A stretch of 64,000 bases of DNA from assembly GCA_033063855.1 (NCBI GenBank), contig CP093831.1, positions 13,082,001 to 13,146,000 of the forward strand, given 5' to 3'. This document shows positions 11,380 to 23,904 of this stretch, piece by piece (the first letter of the stretch is position 1; each line of letters opens with the position of its first letter). The notes under the pieces are model-generated. The model ran no database searches, was not told the DNA's origin, and saw nothing but the letters and a program-made list of their open reading frames with translations. A program made the position numbers and the translations under genes. Source of the stretch: Smittia aterrima (lineage: Eukaryota > Arthropoda > Insecta > Diptera > Chironomidae).

Positions 11380-13519
11380 TTAGTTCATAGCCATGCGCGT
11401 AATATTCTCGAATCCGGAATCTTCGTCGGAACTTCCAACGGTTAGCACAAGTTTGTTGCTCAAAATGTATTTTTCATCTCCGGCAATTTCTTCTTCGATA
11501 TTTCTCGCGTTCTTTTGAATCTCATCAAGTGTCGACACAGCATCGTCTTCAATAAAAATAATTGAAGTTCGTCCGCTGACATCACTTTCCTTTGTTACAT
11601 GATCCTTTCCAAAGGTCGTGAAGCTTGGCGGGCCTCGTTCAGAGTTTGAACTTCCTGAATTCGAGCTAAGCGAGTCCATAGATCCAGTGCACGAAGGTGT
11701 CGGCAAGATTAGTTTATCACTTTCATCGTCATCAATGTCCAAAAGACTTTTTGGTTGCTTCAGAGATTCATCTTCATCGTTAGTTGCTTCTTTGGTATTG
11801 ACATGATCGAACACTAAATCACTGACTTCACTGCTTGTACTGCTCACAAGTTCTAAAGGTAATCTCAATGAGTTTTTCGTATGACACAACTCGCCCATCG
11901 GAGAATCGCTCTAAAAGTAAAATATTATTATTTCGAACAAGTTTGGATGTTTTTGATGGTCTCACAGATTCACCAACTCCGGAGTCAGGTCGTTCATCAG
12001 AATCATCTTCATCGAATCCAAAACTCTTCCTTGATGGCCATTCAATTTTCAAAGGGAACTGAAGTTCGGGTCTTGGAGAGTCATCGCCAACATTCAATTC
12101 CTAAAGAGAAAGAAATTGTAATCACATTAAATTGAAAATAAAGTTTTAATATCTCACTTGAATTTGTGACCATGAGAAGTCGTTGTTAGAATCGTTTGGC
12201 CACGTGTTGTGTAATTGTGTGACTGCCGTTACATGGAATGGGCGTGAAGAACTCGAGACTGTGAATCCATCGATTTGCTGTGGGAAGTTGCTTGCCGTTT
12301 CTGACAGTTGATGAGCATATGTGAAATAATCAATGTTTCCGCTCGCATCGTCGACGTAATTAGACCAAAGTTGCGGCTCACTATAAGCAGGAGAGATCTG
12401 AGCTATTTCACATGGGTACTCGTAGACAGAATGATAACGAGAAATTTTAAATGCAACCCGACGAGTCGGCTTCTTCTCCGGCTAAAACAGAAAATGATGA
12501 AGAGCAATGTTCCAAATCTCACAAAAGCGAAACTCACTTCTTCAGATTTTTCCTTTTCTGGACTTTTTAAAGACGAACGTTTAGGTTGAAGACTGTGATC
12601 CCAAGAACTTGGAACAAATTCCCCTTCTTCTGCTGATTCGTCTTCAGACTCATTCGTCATTTGTGGATCATCTGGAAAAGACGAATATGATAAGAAGAGA
12701 ACTCAACTTTCTTTATAGAACTTACCTCCTTGAGAGATTGATGTCGATGGAATCAGAGTCTTCTTCTCCTTTTTCCACTTTTCGATAGCTTCATCCATAT
12801 CAACGTCAATGATTTCAATATTTTCTGAAGCTTTCTCGTTCGTAGCATTTTCGTTTTCTCGAATTTCCATTTCTTCTTCTTTGTTCACGCATTCTACTTT
12901 TGAGGAAAAGGTTTAAAGGTGTCATAAGTGAGCCGAAAGTAATAAAACTCACCTTCATCTGACTTCGCGTCGGAATTTTCGACAAATCCCTTAACGTACA
13001 TAAATTCTTCACTCGAGTGACTCGAATCATCGTCGCTCCACTCCTTAGTGAAGGATGTTGTCATCATGCTTTGGTTGCATGACACCTGACGGATATCGGT
13101 TGATGATCCCTAAACAAAAATCATTACAAATGAAAGTTTCATCTGAAAACATCGGAAGCAAGCGCACCGCAATCCAAATTTCCGCACAGCCAATCATAGG
13201 AAAATCATAAGAAATTTTTCTATCTACGAATGTCTCTCAGTCGAGCGAACACAAAAACGCAATTTCGAATTCTACCAATCGCCGTGAACACATCAGTGAT
13301 CTCTCATACCCATGGATCGTCGTTCAAGTCGCCGTTCAAGTGATGGCATTTGTGATAATACTCCGAGGATCCGCACTGATCGTCATAGTCATGCATTTCC
13401 GTTAGATGTTTAAAGAAATCAAATGATGTTAGTTTAGCCTTGTGCAGCTCGTGAAATGTTAGTTCAGCTTGGTTAAGCAACAGTTCATTGCAGCTTGCTG
13501 GTGCGAATTTCAGCTCCAT
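11380..13519 (-). CDS. Acidic disordered protein with a PP1-docking RVxF motif
   Basis: Seven exons on the minus strand: 13310-13519, 12953-13109, 12726-12893, 12538-12671, 12158-12481, 11966-12100 and 11380-11910 (stop TAA). They total 1,659 nt, 552 residues, all GT-AG with matching phases. The ATG at 13519 has an in-frame stop about 60 nt upstream, so it can serve as a true start. The protein is rich in Ser, Glu and Asp and looks disordered. Near residue 230 is KKPTRRVAF, a canonical RVxF protein phosphatase 1 docking site, followed by SVYEYP, where PP1 regulators often have a second contact. Near the C-terminus are DERPDSGVGE and EDSGFENI. The basic-motif-then-YEYP layout recalls tails of lemur-tail kinases (LMTK) and PPP1R15-type PP1 subunits, but I cannot name the orthologue. 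It may instead be the 3' half of the upstream transmembrane gene, since the phases would permit such a splice. Confidence 0.75.
12455..12469 (-). other. RVxF protein phosphatase 1 docking motif
   Basis: Within the exon 12158-12481 the residues TRRVAFK match the consensus [RK]-x(0,1)-[VI]-{P}-[FW] for binding the PP1 catalytic subunit, with a basic residue before it and SVYEYP downstream. Binding itself is inference. Confidence 0.55.
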
Positions 13520-13961
13520 CTTCCAAGGTAAGGTGCGGTGATTTATGTTTATGATACAACGATTAATTTATGTTAATAAGGACTATGAATATGTTTGATC
13601 GTCGCGATGACTTGGAGAACATTTCAAAGTCATCGCTCGATGCTCTCTCATGCAAATAAATAAAAGAAGAATAAATTTTGAAACAAAAAGTGAAAGAAGT
13701 TTATTTTCGAGCAAGAAACTAATGATAACAAAAAAAACTTTGAGAACGAAAAGCTATCGAGCTTATGGTTTGAAGGCACTTATAAGAACATCGACCGTTG
13801 GGCTAAAGATATTTAAGATTAAAATGGCCAATTTTTAAATTATCTTTACATTAGGCACACCCTCTTTCTATTAGTAATCTTAAGACAAATTTTTTTGTGT
13901 GTGAGGTAAAGATTAAGAAGATTGTCTTGAAGCAACCGTAAAAGCTTAGGGAGGGAAATAT
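13520..13961 (-). other. Spacer between two same-strand coding units
   Basis: About 440 nt between the stop codon of the upstream transmembrane gene and the start of the RVxF gene. A minus-strand AATAAA at 13700-13705 would end the upstream transcript, leaving about 180 nt for a promoter and 5' UTR of the downstream unit. The alternative is an intron: a GTTAGT donor inside the last upstream exon (13989-13994) and an AAG acceptor right before the ATG at 13519 are both phase 0. Confidence 0.5.
13700..13705 (-). terminator. Candidate poly(A) signal AATAAA (minus strand)
   Basis: The hexamer reads AATAAA on the minus strand 257 nt after the stop at 13962-13964. Its presence argues that the transmembrane gene can end here as a separate transcript. 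Confidence 0.45.
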
Positions 13962-16900
13962 TTACAGAGCAATTCGCTTTTGGAGCTTACTAACTTTTTT
14001 CTTTCCTCCATCAGACAAGTCGTCAGTCGTTGCCGCTATCACAGCTGAATCTGATTCAGAATTCTTCTCGCTTTGTACTGTTGCAATGGAATCAGCTTCA
14101 ACATCATCTGAAAAAGATTGATTTGATTACAACGAAATTATTGATGAGTTTTTGACTTACCATCGAGTATTTTGTTCTCAGGTTCCAGTGAATCAATTTC
14201 GAAATCTTTTTTCACAGTTACATCGCCCTCAGGATTGATCGAATCATTGTCGAACATTGCTGAGCCAGCTTCTTCGACGTTAAGCGTCATTTCCATCTCT
14301 TTGGTTTCGCAGTTCTGATTGCCATTCTCATCATTAATTTCAAAATTGAAATTACTGTCAGTTTCGATAGACACAATATCATCCATGCAAAGACTATTGG
14401 TCTTATCGTCATCATCATCTGCTAACAAGTCCAACGATTCAGAAGCGAATAATGGCTCACTGATTTCAGAGATTCTTTCATCGTCATTCTTCAAAACTAG
14501 TGAAACACAAGTCTTTTGATCATCGATCGTGTATGTAATGTCTTGCTCGAATGAAAGTGAATCCGTTGTTTTGTTTTGATCGGGACTTGACAGGTCGTTA
14601 AAGCTTTGTTGAGCTTCGGGGAGATCCAACGGCCAAGAACCGTCTTCAAGTGCCAGTTTTGCGACGGCAATTTCGTATTTTGACGTTGATGCGACAGGAG
14701 ATGTCAGATCCAAATTTAAAGGATGTTGACGAATGCTATTCTTGACAATTGCGTCAAGCTCCTGATTCTTTCCGAAAATATCATTCTTTGGTGGCTCTTC
14801 ATTTGTTGGCGTTCGATCCAAACTAACTTTGTCATGTGTATCGTGTCTTGAGAGTGTTGAAGATCCCGATGATTCAGCTGTGTTCATGCGTGGAGACATC
14901 AATAAATTATCAGTTTGATCACTCAGAGTATCTTCAAAGTTGAAAAGCGTGTCGTTTGATGCCATCAAAGTCTTTGGCATTTGACCCATTTGCGCTTCAG
15001 CTGACGCAGACTCCATAATACCCGTGCTTGTACTATCCAGTAACTTTGTGTCATTGTTAAAAACGAATGTTCTGCAAGTTTCATCGCATTCCGACTCTTC
15101 TAGAATTGGCGAGAGCGGTCGTTTATAGTTGATGTGCATTTCATTTGTTGCTGGTGGCTCTGGATTGATTATAGCTCCCAATATCTCAAATGATCCGGCA
15201 TTTGTAGCTTCATCTAGGTCCCCGTACTTGATTCCGTAGTTCTCACTTGGTGAGCTCGAATCTTTGTTGAGATCATCGTCTTCGAGGAAGTCGTTGTGTG
15301 TGCTCATACCTTGCGCATGAGGTAACATCTCAGTTAGCTGACGACGAAGTTGATCGTAGGTTGAGCTCATGTCTTGAAAGCTGCCTTCTTCTTCATACTC
15401 AGACTCACACACTTCGAACGTTTCGTTTTTAACTTGCGGATGAAGATACCATCCATCTTGGTTGAATGTGATCGTGTCGTTCTCGGACTCGAGTGTTACT
15501 GTCTTGTTGAGTGGCTCGGTAGGCTGTTTGCTTATTGCTCCTTTGCTGCATGTCATCTTGTCCCATGTGTCACTTGAATAGCTCAATTCAATTGGAGTGT
15601 TGACAGGAGTGACGGTTGTCAAATCCTCCGAGCACGATTCTTCTTTGTCGATTTTTATAGCTGGCAAGTCAGGTTTGGCGGGAGCGTCGAATGTTTTGTC
15701 ACTAATAAGTGGCACATCAAAAGTTTTATCAATAGCAACAGTAAAGGTTTCTTCTTGAATATCTGACAGTTCAAGTCCCTCCGGGAACAACGCCTTTGCT
15801 GGTTCAACGATACAAGATCCAATCGATCTCGTTTTAATTGCACTACAAGGCGTGCTCATATTTTGGTTCATCAGTGAATTAAAATCTTCGAAAGAAGGCT
15901 CCGAGGCTTGTGTCGCATCGTCCGATTTCTCCATTAAAAGCTTTTCGCAATCTTTGACAACTGAATCGACTAAGAATTCCGCCTCAGCTTTAACTTCTTC
16001 AATGGTCGGAATCGTTTCATCTTCTTCAACATCTGAGTCATCTTCTGACCCAATCGCAATGTCTAATGCTCGAAGTGCCTCTTCAATACTGTTGTTATCA
16101 CCAACAGAGCCATGTGAGCTCCTGCTGTCTTTTCTTTGGAAAGTTGGAGGCGTTTCATTCCAGTGCTGGTCCAACTTGTCTTCCACATCTGTTTCCTCCT
16201 CAAGCATCTGGTATTTCTCGCTATTATCGTTCACGGAACTTCCAACTTCAGAGGTATCATCTAAAACGTGATTGATTAGTAAACTTTCAATTGTTGTGAC
16301 ATTCTCATCGCTTACCTTTTGATGTATCTTTCGATGTGGAATTCTCGATAACAGTCGTGCTTCCGATGCTGTTGAAAAAGGGATTTGTAGTTGAAGCTAC
16401 TGCGGGCGTGTGCTCGTTAGCCTCTTCTGAGATATTGATGACCATGTCATCTTTAGCATTTTTCACCTCAACACTCTCCAATTGCTCGTCATCCTTCACA
16501 TCATAAAAGTCTTTGAGTGGCGATTGTGGAGCATTTTTAATTGATGTTGACTTCTGTTGCATTTGCTCGGAAACTGGTGCATTCTGATAGGATTGAACGT
16601 TCTTGGCATAGAGCAACGGAGTTGATGATGATGGTGGTGACGATTGATGCTTCTTGATATCCTTCTCAGTCTCATAAATTATCGTATCGCGAGTAGTTGC
16701 AGAAGTTGGCTGGGTTCGGTCCCGATTGGATGGAGCTGTTGCCTTCTCGATAAGAACGATATCGTTACTCTCGACTACATCTCTACGAGGAGAATTTCCA
16801 CTGTCGTCAGCTGTGAGATTATCGTTCGAGTTCAGAAGATTGTCACGAGAGAGATTATTGCGTTCGCAAGGAACGATTGCTGACGATTCATTTTCTCCCT

Positions 16901-18709
16901 CAGTTGCAAGAGGACGAAAGATTGGAAACTCGTTTTTCTTGATGTTTTCGACTACGCCGGATTCATTCTCAAGTTTCTGCAAAGAAGAAAAAGAATTGAT
17001 GAGAAATGTCAGAGGTCACGAGATTGCTGAAGATATAAAATTTGCAATTCAAATCAAGCGGGAGCAACTACCAAAATCCTATCCTTCCGCTCAAGCTGCG
17101 TGCATGTAGGGAACAAGATAATGAAGAGGATTATTGAGTGAACGAGCTGAATATATTTCCGCGGCTCATTGACGCGATTGATTATATCGATCAAGATATA
17201 ATTTCAACTTACCTCGAACGTTTTCTTTCGTCGGAAGCATATCGCACAAGCCCCGACAAGCGTGATGGTTCCAAAAGCTGCCAGTAAGCACAGAACGATG
17301 ACATTATCACCTGTGAGGAGAATGAAACAAAGGGTGTCATTTAGAAAACGACGACTTTTTATCGGATCACAAATTATTAAACTTTAGAGTAGGGAGAGTT
17401 CGCTCGTGGCATTTACAACAAAGGAAGTTTATGAAGTTTTATGAATTTAAAGCTTTTATTACAACGATCGATTTAATTGTGCTCGTCGTTTACGAGCAAA
17501 CGTTTTTTTTTCGCAATAAAGTGCTCTCACCCGTTAATCGGATTGAAGAAGGAGATTGAGTAGCCCCAATTGAAAATGCTTACAGAACTTGAGAGTGTGA
17601 GCGGGTGAAGTGATAAGAATCATGTCACTTCCGGACAAAGTTGTGACGGATTAGCCAAGCCTTAAACAATAAGGCGCGTGCCCAAAAGCTTTATTTTAAG
17701 CGGAAAGAAGAAGGAATGTTATATTATCCTGTTGATCACGCAATCAAGAAATAAAATGAGATATCGAATGTATCTTACGTTGACGAGAGTGAAACGAATA
17801 TGCGAGACTTGCTCCGCTTTGTTATTTTGTGTCGAAACACATGAAGGTCGCGAAAGTTTTCTTTATGATTCAACATGTAGACGAGAAATGGGAGAATCAT
17901 GGAAACGCCACGACGACGATGATGAAGCAAAGATAATTAAGGAAATTAAATTTGAGGACTAGCTCTTCGCAACCGCGACCTTGGACATGAATTTCCTTTT
18001 ATCATGTGTCGAGTTTGTTTTTCAGTCACGAGCAACTAGAATGCTTAAGATAGCGAAAAAATAAATAACATTGAATATGTTACAAGTAATCCCACACAGC
18101 TGGGTTCGCAATCTCGCGTTGAATGCAGGTATCAAGGACGTTTAAGAATTTTGCAAGGCGTAGTCGATGCTTCTCGCGAAATTAATTGAAATATTGCTCT
18201 CTGAACTCAATCAATTAACACGGAAATGAGTGTCGCAGTTATTTTTAATGTTCATGCGTCAAAACTCAACATCGTTTCGGTCCACTAAATATTTTTAGTT
18301 AATTAAAGCTCGAGCGATTTTGTAACACGCGAAATTATTAAATCACAAAACGAGGTGGTTACAACGTAACGAATGAAATGATTTTCTTCGCGGCGTTCAC
18401 TTCTTCCTCACTTTATTGTTGAGTTCGATGGAATAGGGCGCTTTCTTATTTTGTAGGATTCTGAACTTGAGGATGCAAACGACTACAAAGGGCGAAGAGA
18501 TTGTTTTTCGTAATTTCTGAACAGTTCTTTGGAATCAGCCATTCGAACAACAACAAACGAAAAGTTGGTCCAATTATCGATTTTGCCATTTTTCCTTTCG
18601 ACGATTGACACTCACCACTTATTGCCGATGATTCCGTAGATGGAAGCTGCGAGCAATTACAACATCCAATTAGACCCAAAGATAGAATGTAGAGAGTCAA
18701 TAAAACCAT
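13962..18709 (-). CDS. Receptor-like single-pass membrane protein with long acidic tail, no kinase domain
   Basis: Five exons on the minus strand: 18616-18709, 17213-17310, 16316-16976, 14161-16260 and 13962-14107 (stop TAA). They total 3,099 nt, 1,032 residues, with GT-AG junctions and consistent phases. A signal peptide (MVLLTLYILSLGLIGCCNCS) is followed by only ~13 ectodomain residues. A membrane helix at about residues 34-56 (VIVLCLLAAFGTITLVGAC) comes next, then a basic stop-transfer RRKK. The remaining ~970 residues are cytoplasmic by topology, acidic, Ser/Thr-rich and apparently disordered, with clusters such as ESEYEEEGSF and DDDDDK. No kinase, Ig or other folded domain is visible. 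A tiny ectodomain, one helix and an acidic tail resemble lemur-tail kinases minus the kinase; this is inference only. A 7-codon upstream frame overlaps the start. It lies directly upstream of the RVxF gene on the same strand. Confidence 0.75.
17311..18615 (-). other. Intron 1 of the receptor-like gene
   Basis: A 1.3-kb intron between the signal-peptide exon (donor GTGAGT at 18615) and the transmembrane exon (acceptor CTCACAG ending at 17311). I see no additional exon in it. Confidence 0.65.
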
Positions 18710-18720
18710 TTCTCTCCCAT
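18697..18720 (-). promoter_or_regulatory. Upstream ORF overlapping the start of the receptor-like gene
   Basis: An ATG 11 nt upstream of the main start, out of frame, encodes seven residues (MGEKWFY) and stops at a TGA just inside the main coding sequence. An overlapping upstream frame of this kind usually lowers translation of the main frame. Whether the transcript includes this ATG is unknown. Confidence 0.4.
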
Positions 18721-21700
18721 GAGTCTTGAATGACTTTTTTTTTCACAAGTTTAAGTTTCAAGGAAAATTCCGATACTCCTCCCGTCGATTCCGTGCGATT
18801 TTCTTCGGTTACTCCGACGGCAAACTACGCAATGCACTGACTAAAAACCGAAATGAAGAAATAATTTCTTATGGCTACTACGCAAACTATTTATTTCTGG
18901 AATTAAATAATTTTTTTTTTCAGAAAGAAAATGTTTTTTTTTTCGACTCGAGTTTGCAAGTTCGTACCCTGCGGACCGTTAGGAAGTTCAACCGTTTCAT
19001 TACTTTCCAGTCGGTTTTAAAAAAGCTGCTTTTTAAGAGCTTTCTTTCTTTACGAAAATGACTCGGAAAATGAAATTAGATAATTAGAGATCTTCGAAAA
19101 GCAAAAGAGAGTTTGTCTAATGAAAAATGAGAGAATGATTTTCTTTTGATGTCAGCGACCGTTCAATGCTTCAAGAGGCTTTCATGTGAAGCTTGAAACG
19201 ACACAGGACACGAAGTGACGAGGATACGATATCTGTTTCCGATATTTTTGTTTAAAGCAAACTTCCTCTTGATTCATAAGAGAAAGATTTGTATTAATTT
19301 GATGGAAATCATTTTATCTGAGGGTTGAAAAGTATTTTTAAACCGTTCTCTTGGAAGAGGCAAAGGACCGAGACAAAGTATTTAATTTCCGATAGAAAGG
19401 AAAATCTTCGTAGCAACGAATAAATCACATCCTCTCCAAATATTTAATTCCGAGGAGATTCCTTTTTCTGCTTCATGTGTTGCGTCATGAGCCGGCTTTC
19501 GTCTTCTGACGTAATTCCGATTGAAAGGCTTTAATCTGTGGGTATTAGCTTCTCGCATGGCAGACAGACGTGACACCTTTATCAGAACTAACCCTTGAAA
19601 TCGAAAAAAGAAAGAGTAGATAGACTCGTGGCGGATATCAAATTTCTTTTGAAGACGTTAATGGAGAAAAAGGATAAAGCTCAGCTCTCAGCTGGAAATT
19701 GCTAATTTTCCTCCTTTCACCAGCTTATTGAATTTCATATAAAGCTTGTGGGCTGCTGAACGAGAGGAAAAGGAAAGAAATTTCTGCTTCTAATGTGAAA
19801 TCTGTGTCGAGATTCCCGGCAGCTCATCCGATATCAGATTTCCTGACCGGATCTGACTCTGTACAATCATCCCTCAATCAATTAGATCGATCGACTGCTT
19901 CGACAGACTCACTATCAGACCGAGACTGCTCTTTTTTAATTAAACGATTCTCCCATGAAAATCGTAAAAGTTTTCAGCCGGAAACATTTTCCAAAATTTA
20001 CAAAGAGAGAAATGTAAATTTTATTGATTAATCTTCTCTATGAACAACAAAAAAAAAACATTTTTTTTCTGCTTGGAAGTGAGCTCCAGATAAAAATTGC
20101 TTTTGGGGCTTTTTTCATTATTGCTCGATTTCGATGGGTGACTGAAAATTGCTTTAGCAATGATGATGGAGCGGGAAAAATTTCTCGATGGATGGAATTC
20201 AATTTTGTCGAATCATGAAGTTGAAATGATGGAGCAAAGAAACCCCTCAACTCAGGTTTAATTAACTTTCGACGGTGTTCAACTTCAATCTCTTGGCGTT
20301 GGAGGAGTGTTAGAGAGGCCAAAGACTGCTAGACAAAATGAAAAGGTTTCCATTAAATATCAAAATCACTCGACTTTGAAGAATTTCGGAGAAATTTCTT
20401 ATAGGTGACTTTTAAATGAACCTAGTCACCATTAACTTAGTCGTGCAACCCCAGCGAACTTTCGACTGTGACTTGACATTTCTCCTTCTTCCTTCTCGTT
20501 GATTTTTTATGCGAAATGTACTCAACATTTGTATTTCCTTTTCTTGTAATATTTTTCAATAGTCGAGAAGAGGAAAGAAATGGAAATTCGTCACGTTCGT
20601 GTTACGAAGAAAAAAGTTTTAATGAGCAAGGCCACGAAAATAATGGAATGGAAAAAAACTTAATTTGAATGTCATGAAAGCGAGAAAAATCTTATTCACA
20701 TTGATAGTAATTCATGTCTCGTTAGTAAAATAAACAATTTATCAAAGCGAATTCAAATGATGAAAAGTTCAACTGATTAAAAGTTTTGGCAAAGCCGTGC
20801 TTTTCTCGACGTATTTTTAAATCCCCTTTCGACTATCGCTGACGGGATAAAAACGGAAAAATTTCAAAGAGAGAGATGAAGCTCGAATTTATTCATTTAA
20901 AAGTTTCAAAAGCTTTTCACTTGGAGAAGCTTTTTGCTAAAAATATGAGACTGGTAAATATTTTTAATTGGCGCAATTTGGCATTTCATGCTAAAGCCAA
21001 AGCAACGAAAACTTTCGACACCAGAGAAAACCGAACTCATCATTCAATTTTTAAAAGTTGCTTTGCTCATGATTGAAATGAGATTCGTGAGGAAAAAATA
21101 AAACTTTTTTTGTCTACCACTCGCATTTCGCTGAATAAATTTTTCATAAAAGACTTTGCAACTTTTATGTTCGGAAAAGTCGCTCGACACAGTTTGGGAA
21201 CTTCCCTGCGACGAGAAATTAAAAAGCATTCCTCGAGTGAAACGAAATGAGTTTTATTTACATCTTGAAGGCTGGAAGAGCCAGGTTTGACTTCAGCGAA
21301 GACGGAACTCTCCTCCTTTGTGCATTAGCGGAAGGCAAGAGAACGAAAGAGCTTATATAATTTTCCTGATAATAAAACGGAGCAAGAGGGAACCTACAAA
21401 AATTTAATAAAGTTCGTCTTCAGACTTGTCCTCCTCTCAACTTCTCCCCTCGACTTTTAAGGATCCTTTTACTCATTTTTCATCAATTTCTTTCTTGATA
21501 AAAGCTATATTTTCCAAAAAAAACGAAAGTTGTGAAATATTGAAAAGCCATTGAGTACATAAGGAGCCGACAAGGGAAGAGCTTTCCCTTTGCAATATAA
21601 AAGGAAGACACAGCAGAAGGAAAATATTACAGTTCATTGATTTTCATTTTTCCTCTCTCTCGCCTACATTCGTCGTTCAAACGTGGGGGAAAGCTGAAGA

Positions 21701-23880
21701 TGCGATTTAAGGGGAGTAAATTGAAAGCGAAAAGAAATTTATGAGAAAGTGATTTTCATTTAATTTTTATATCACAAGAGCTTTCACTTTCGAAGCCGTC
21801 AGTTACGATATTTATGGGCTTACGAAGCTTTGAATTTGAATTTATGATACAACTTAATCCAGCAAAATTTAATTTTCCTAACGTCTCCGGTGTGTTGCCT
21901 TCCATCGCGAGCTCCTGCAGGTGTCGCCAGGCAGAACTCTTCAGTGAACAGCAGGTCGGAATGTCGACGGAGTCCTCAGAAAGCGAGGAGCATTCCGTTT
22001 GTATTTTTAAGAATTTAGGATTTCATCTGACATCGAAAAACATTCCGCAACACCTTTCTCTTACTTAACCTTTAAGCATTTCTTTTTTTATGTTGTTAAC
22101 CCTCAAGACAAGAGACCCTACAGGTGTAAAAGAGGTTTCTTTGCTGAGATTAAAATTATGACACATTTCCCTCGTCCTGCCAAAACATTTGTTGCTTTGT
22201 TCACTCGCTTACCACCACGGGCTTGAGTAAGCTCGGATTTCCTATTTCGAATAGGGAAAAACGATCTTGTTCTGTTCTTCTATCAACTGACAACACACCT
22301 GAGGATATAAAGGCTAGAAGAAAAAAAGCAGAAGCATTTTAAAGATTTTATTCCTCTCAATACTTTCTTCTTTTATATTGAAACAACAATAAGGTAAACG
22401 AATCTCTGGGTGGAAGCTCTTCGGGGTCTGCTTTTATTTATATGTTCTTCGCTTCACTTCGCTGTGCTTTCGACTCAGTTTCAATCCTCGGAGATTTATT
22501 ATAACTGAATAAACGTGTTTATTGTTTGATTCGTTCCTCCGTTGCCTTCTTCCCACACTCGAAAAGTATTTTTTCGTGTTTTGTTTCCTCAGAAGCAAAT
22601 AATGATCGAGTTTCATGGCGTGAACAATAAAGATTCATCTTTGAAAAAAAAATTCAATTACAAGCTTATAAGAGTGGAAAATGGAAGATAAAGAAGCTTA
22701 AACGAGTGGCAAGATTTCATCACCGACCTAATGCCTTGTGATGCTTTCAACACTCAATCATTTCGATTAATTTATCATAACTTTTTTTGCTGTGACGCTC
22801 CGATAACCCTTCAAGTGTCCAAACAACAGGAGAAGAAACTCACTCGACTGAAAATTTTCTTTCAAGTGAAACTAATTATGACAAAAAAAGAAAGTCTCAG
22901 CAGCAAAAATGAGCTACTCAGTTTCTGATAACAAACAATTTACCCTTAATTGAATTTAAAAAAAAGTTTTTTAATATCGAAAGGAGCTTTTTTTTTCATC
23001 TCAGCAATATTGATCAAACTGAGCTTCCCTCGAAGTGTATGAAGAACAAATGTATCTTAAATCCTTCCGACAACACAATCAATATTTTTAGAAACTCTTT
23101 CTTTTATCTTGAAAGGATTGTGGCTTGAGGGGGAAATTGAAAAGAAGTGTTACGAAGTTTTGTTCAATTTTATTCATCAAATTCAAATAGAATTTGCATT
23201 GAATAGACAAAAGTTTCTTTCTTCTCCCTTCGAAACTCAATCGGTTTGTAGCGGAATCCTTTCACTTTCAATCCTTAACACGCTTCCAAGAACTCAATGC
23301 CTCTAGAACGAACAGTTTTGAGTGCCATTATGCTAAAGTATGAAGCGTTGAGTTGGTAAAAAATATTTCCTGTGGGACTTGTTTGACATAACACGAGAAG
23401 CGTTTTAAATTGCTTTCGAAAATTGGATCAATTGAAGCAACTTTCGGAAAGTGAGAAGGTAGAAGTTTCCATCCAACTAAAGCTTCTCTTTCATAAAGTG
23501 TCGAACGAGAGGTTAACCTGAAAACGTATTGAGTGCTATTTTCGATTGTTGAAGGGACTTCGTTCCATTAATAAATGATGACAGAAGAATTGCTGAGGGT
23601 TGTCGAAGGTTTCTCGTTCGATTTAAGATTCTGTCGCTTCCATAAGAACAGCTCTCGCAAATGTATGATTTTGTCATTATGTGGGTTCATTTTAACACCA
23701 TTTTTGCCTCATTTAGCTTCTTGATTTTATTCAATATTCGAAGTCTCGGGTTTTCTTTTCCGCTTTGACATTTGCCCTTCTCTTTGCTTAGAAATGCTTT
23801 GGGCAATGAATTTTATTTACCCGCTCAACGATCCCTTCTCTCATCCTTTCGTATTGGAAATTTATGATACTTAGTTACTT

Positions 23881-23904
23881 AGCTGGTCGTGCAGCTGGTC
23901 GTGT
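23881..23904. repeat. Tandem 12-bp duplication containing an E-box
   Basis: Two adjacent copies of AGCTGGTCGTGC/T; the junction creates CAGCTG, an E-box core. It lies in the gene-free stretch. Confidence 0.6.

Noticed and set aside
15852..16271. 139-codon plus-strand frame inside the receptor-like gene
   Set aside because: It is antisense to the acidic Ser/Glu-rich exon; its serine-rich content is the mirror of the codons on the real strand.
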